Of a DNA stretch of 6,940 nucleotides, positions 6,913 through 6,940 are shown piece by piece; the first letter of the stretch is position 1, and the number at the start of each line of letters is the position of its first letter. Source of the DNA: an uncultured Pseudorhodoferax sp. (GTDB lineage Bacteria; Pseudomonadota; Gammaproteobacteria; Burkholderiales; Burkholderiaceae); the NCBI GenBank assembly GCA_913776795.1, contig CAJYRH010000194.1, positions 1 through 6,940 of the forward strand, read 5' to 3'. The position numbers were made by a program, and so were the translations under genes. The notes below the pieces were generated by a model. It searched no databases. It was not told the origin of the DNA and saw nothing but the letters and a program-made list of their open reading frames with translations.

Positions 6913-6940
6913 AGATCGGAAGAGCGTCGTGTAGGGAAAG
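6913..6940. other. Untrimmed Illumina TruSeq adapter at contig end
   Basis: The last 28 bases begin AGATCGGAAGAGCGTCGTG and end TAGGGAAAG, matching the reverse complement of the Illumina TruSeq universal adapter as I know it. It is not genomic. It begins exactly where the Kef reading frame would continue. Read on the minus strand in that frame it encodes FPYTTLFRS, a peptide familiar as adapter-derived contamination at protein ends. Confidence 0.97.

Noticed and set aside
1..6940. A new defence, mobile or RNA-based system
   Set aside because: Every stretch is accounted for by known families and short intergenic gaps. I found no repeats array, terminal inverted repeats, integrase, toxin-antitoxin pair or structured RNA of note.

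Overview
The window is high-GC DNA, dense with genes, and looks like ordinary chromosome from a betaproteobacterium, most likely Burkholderiales (for example a Comamonadaceae-type genome). That placement is an inference from the GC-rich codon choice, the fused LivM-LivG protein and the Liv/GMC/TSUP/Kef gene types; there is no rRNA or marker gene to confirm it. I see no phage, insertion sequence, CRISPR or tRNA signal.

Layout. Positions 1-5600 hold a block read entirely on the minus strand. In transcription order it is a GMC-family FAD oxidoreductase (5600 to 3987), a periplasmic solute-binding protein of the LivK type (3831 to 2629), a LivH permease (2556 to 1636) and a LivM permease fused to a LivG ATPase (1636 to beyond position 1). 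LivH and LivM-LivG share one base (TGATG), so they are surely co-transcribed. LivK and LivH are separated by a hairpin that may set their relative expression. A gap of 155 bases between the oxidoreductase and LivK holds three copies of ACTGTA arranged like an operator. On the plus strand, divergent from the oxidoreductase, lies a TauE/SafE (TSUP) membrane permease (5677-6432). It meets head-on a truncated KefB/KefC-type potassium efflux gene (6912 to 6433); the two stop codons abut in the palindrome TGATCA.

How the genes work together. The liv genes make an ABC importer: the binding protein captures the ligand in the periplasm, LivH and the N-terminal half of LivM-LivG form the channel, and the C-terminal half binds ATP. 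The second ATPase, LivF, would be expected just beyond position 1. The upstream oxidoreductase on the same strand suggests that the imported compound, or a product of it, is an alcohol or that its pathway includes one; this is inference. TSUP and Kef look like unrelated neighbours.

The most important technical observation is at the right edge. The last 28 bases (6913-6940) match an Illumina TruSeq adapter, so the genuine sequence ends at 6912 and the Kef gene is cut by the end of a draft contig rather than by a biological event. I did not find a convincing undescribed system here.
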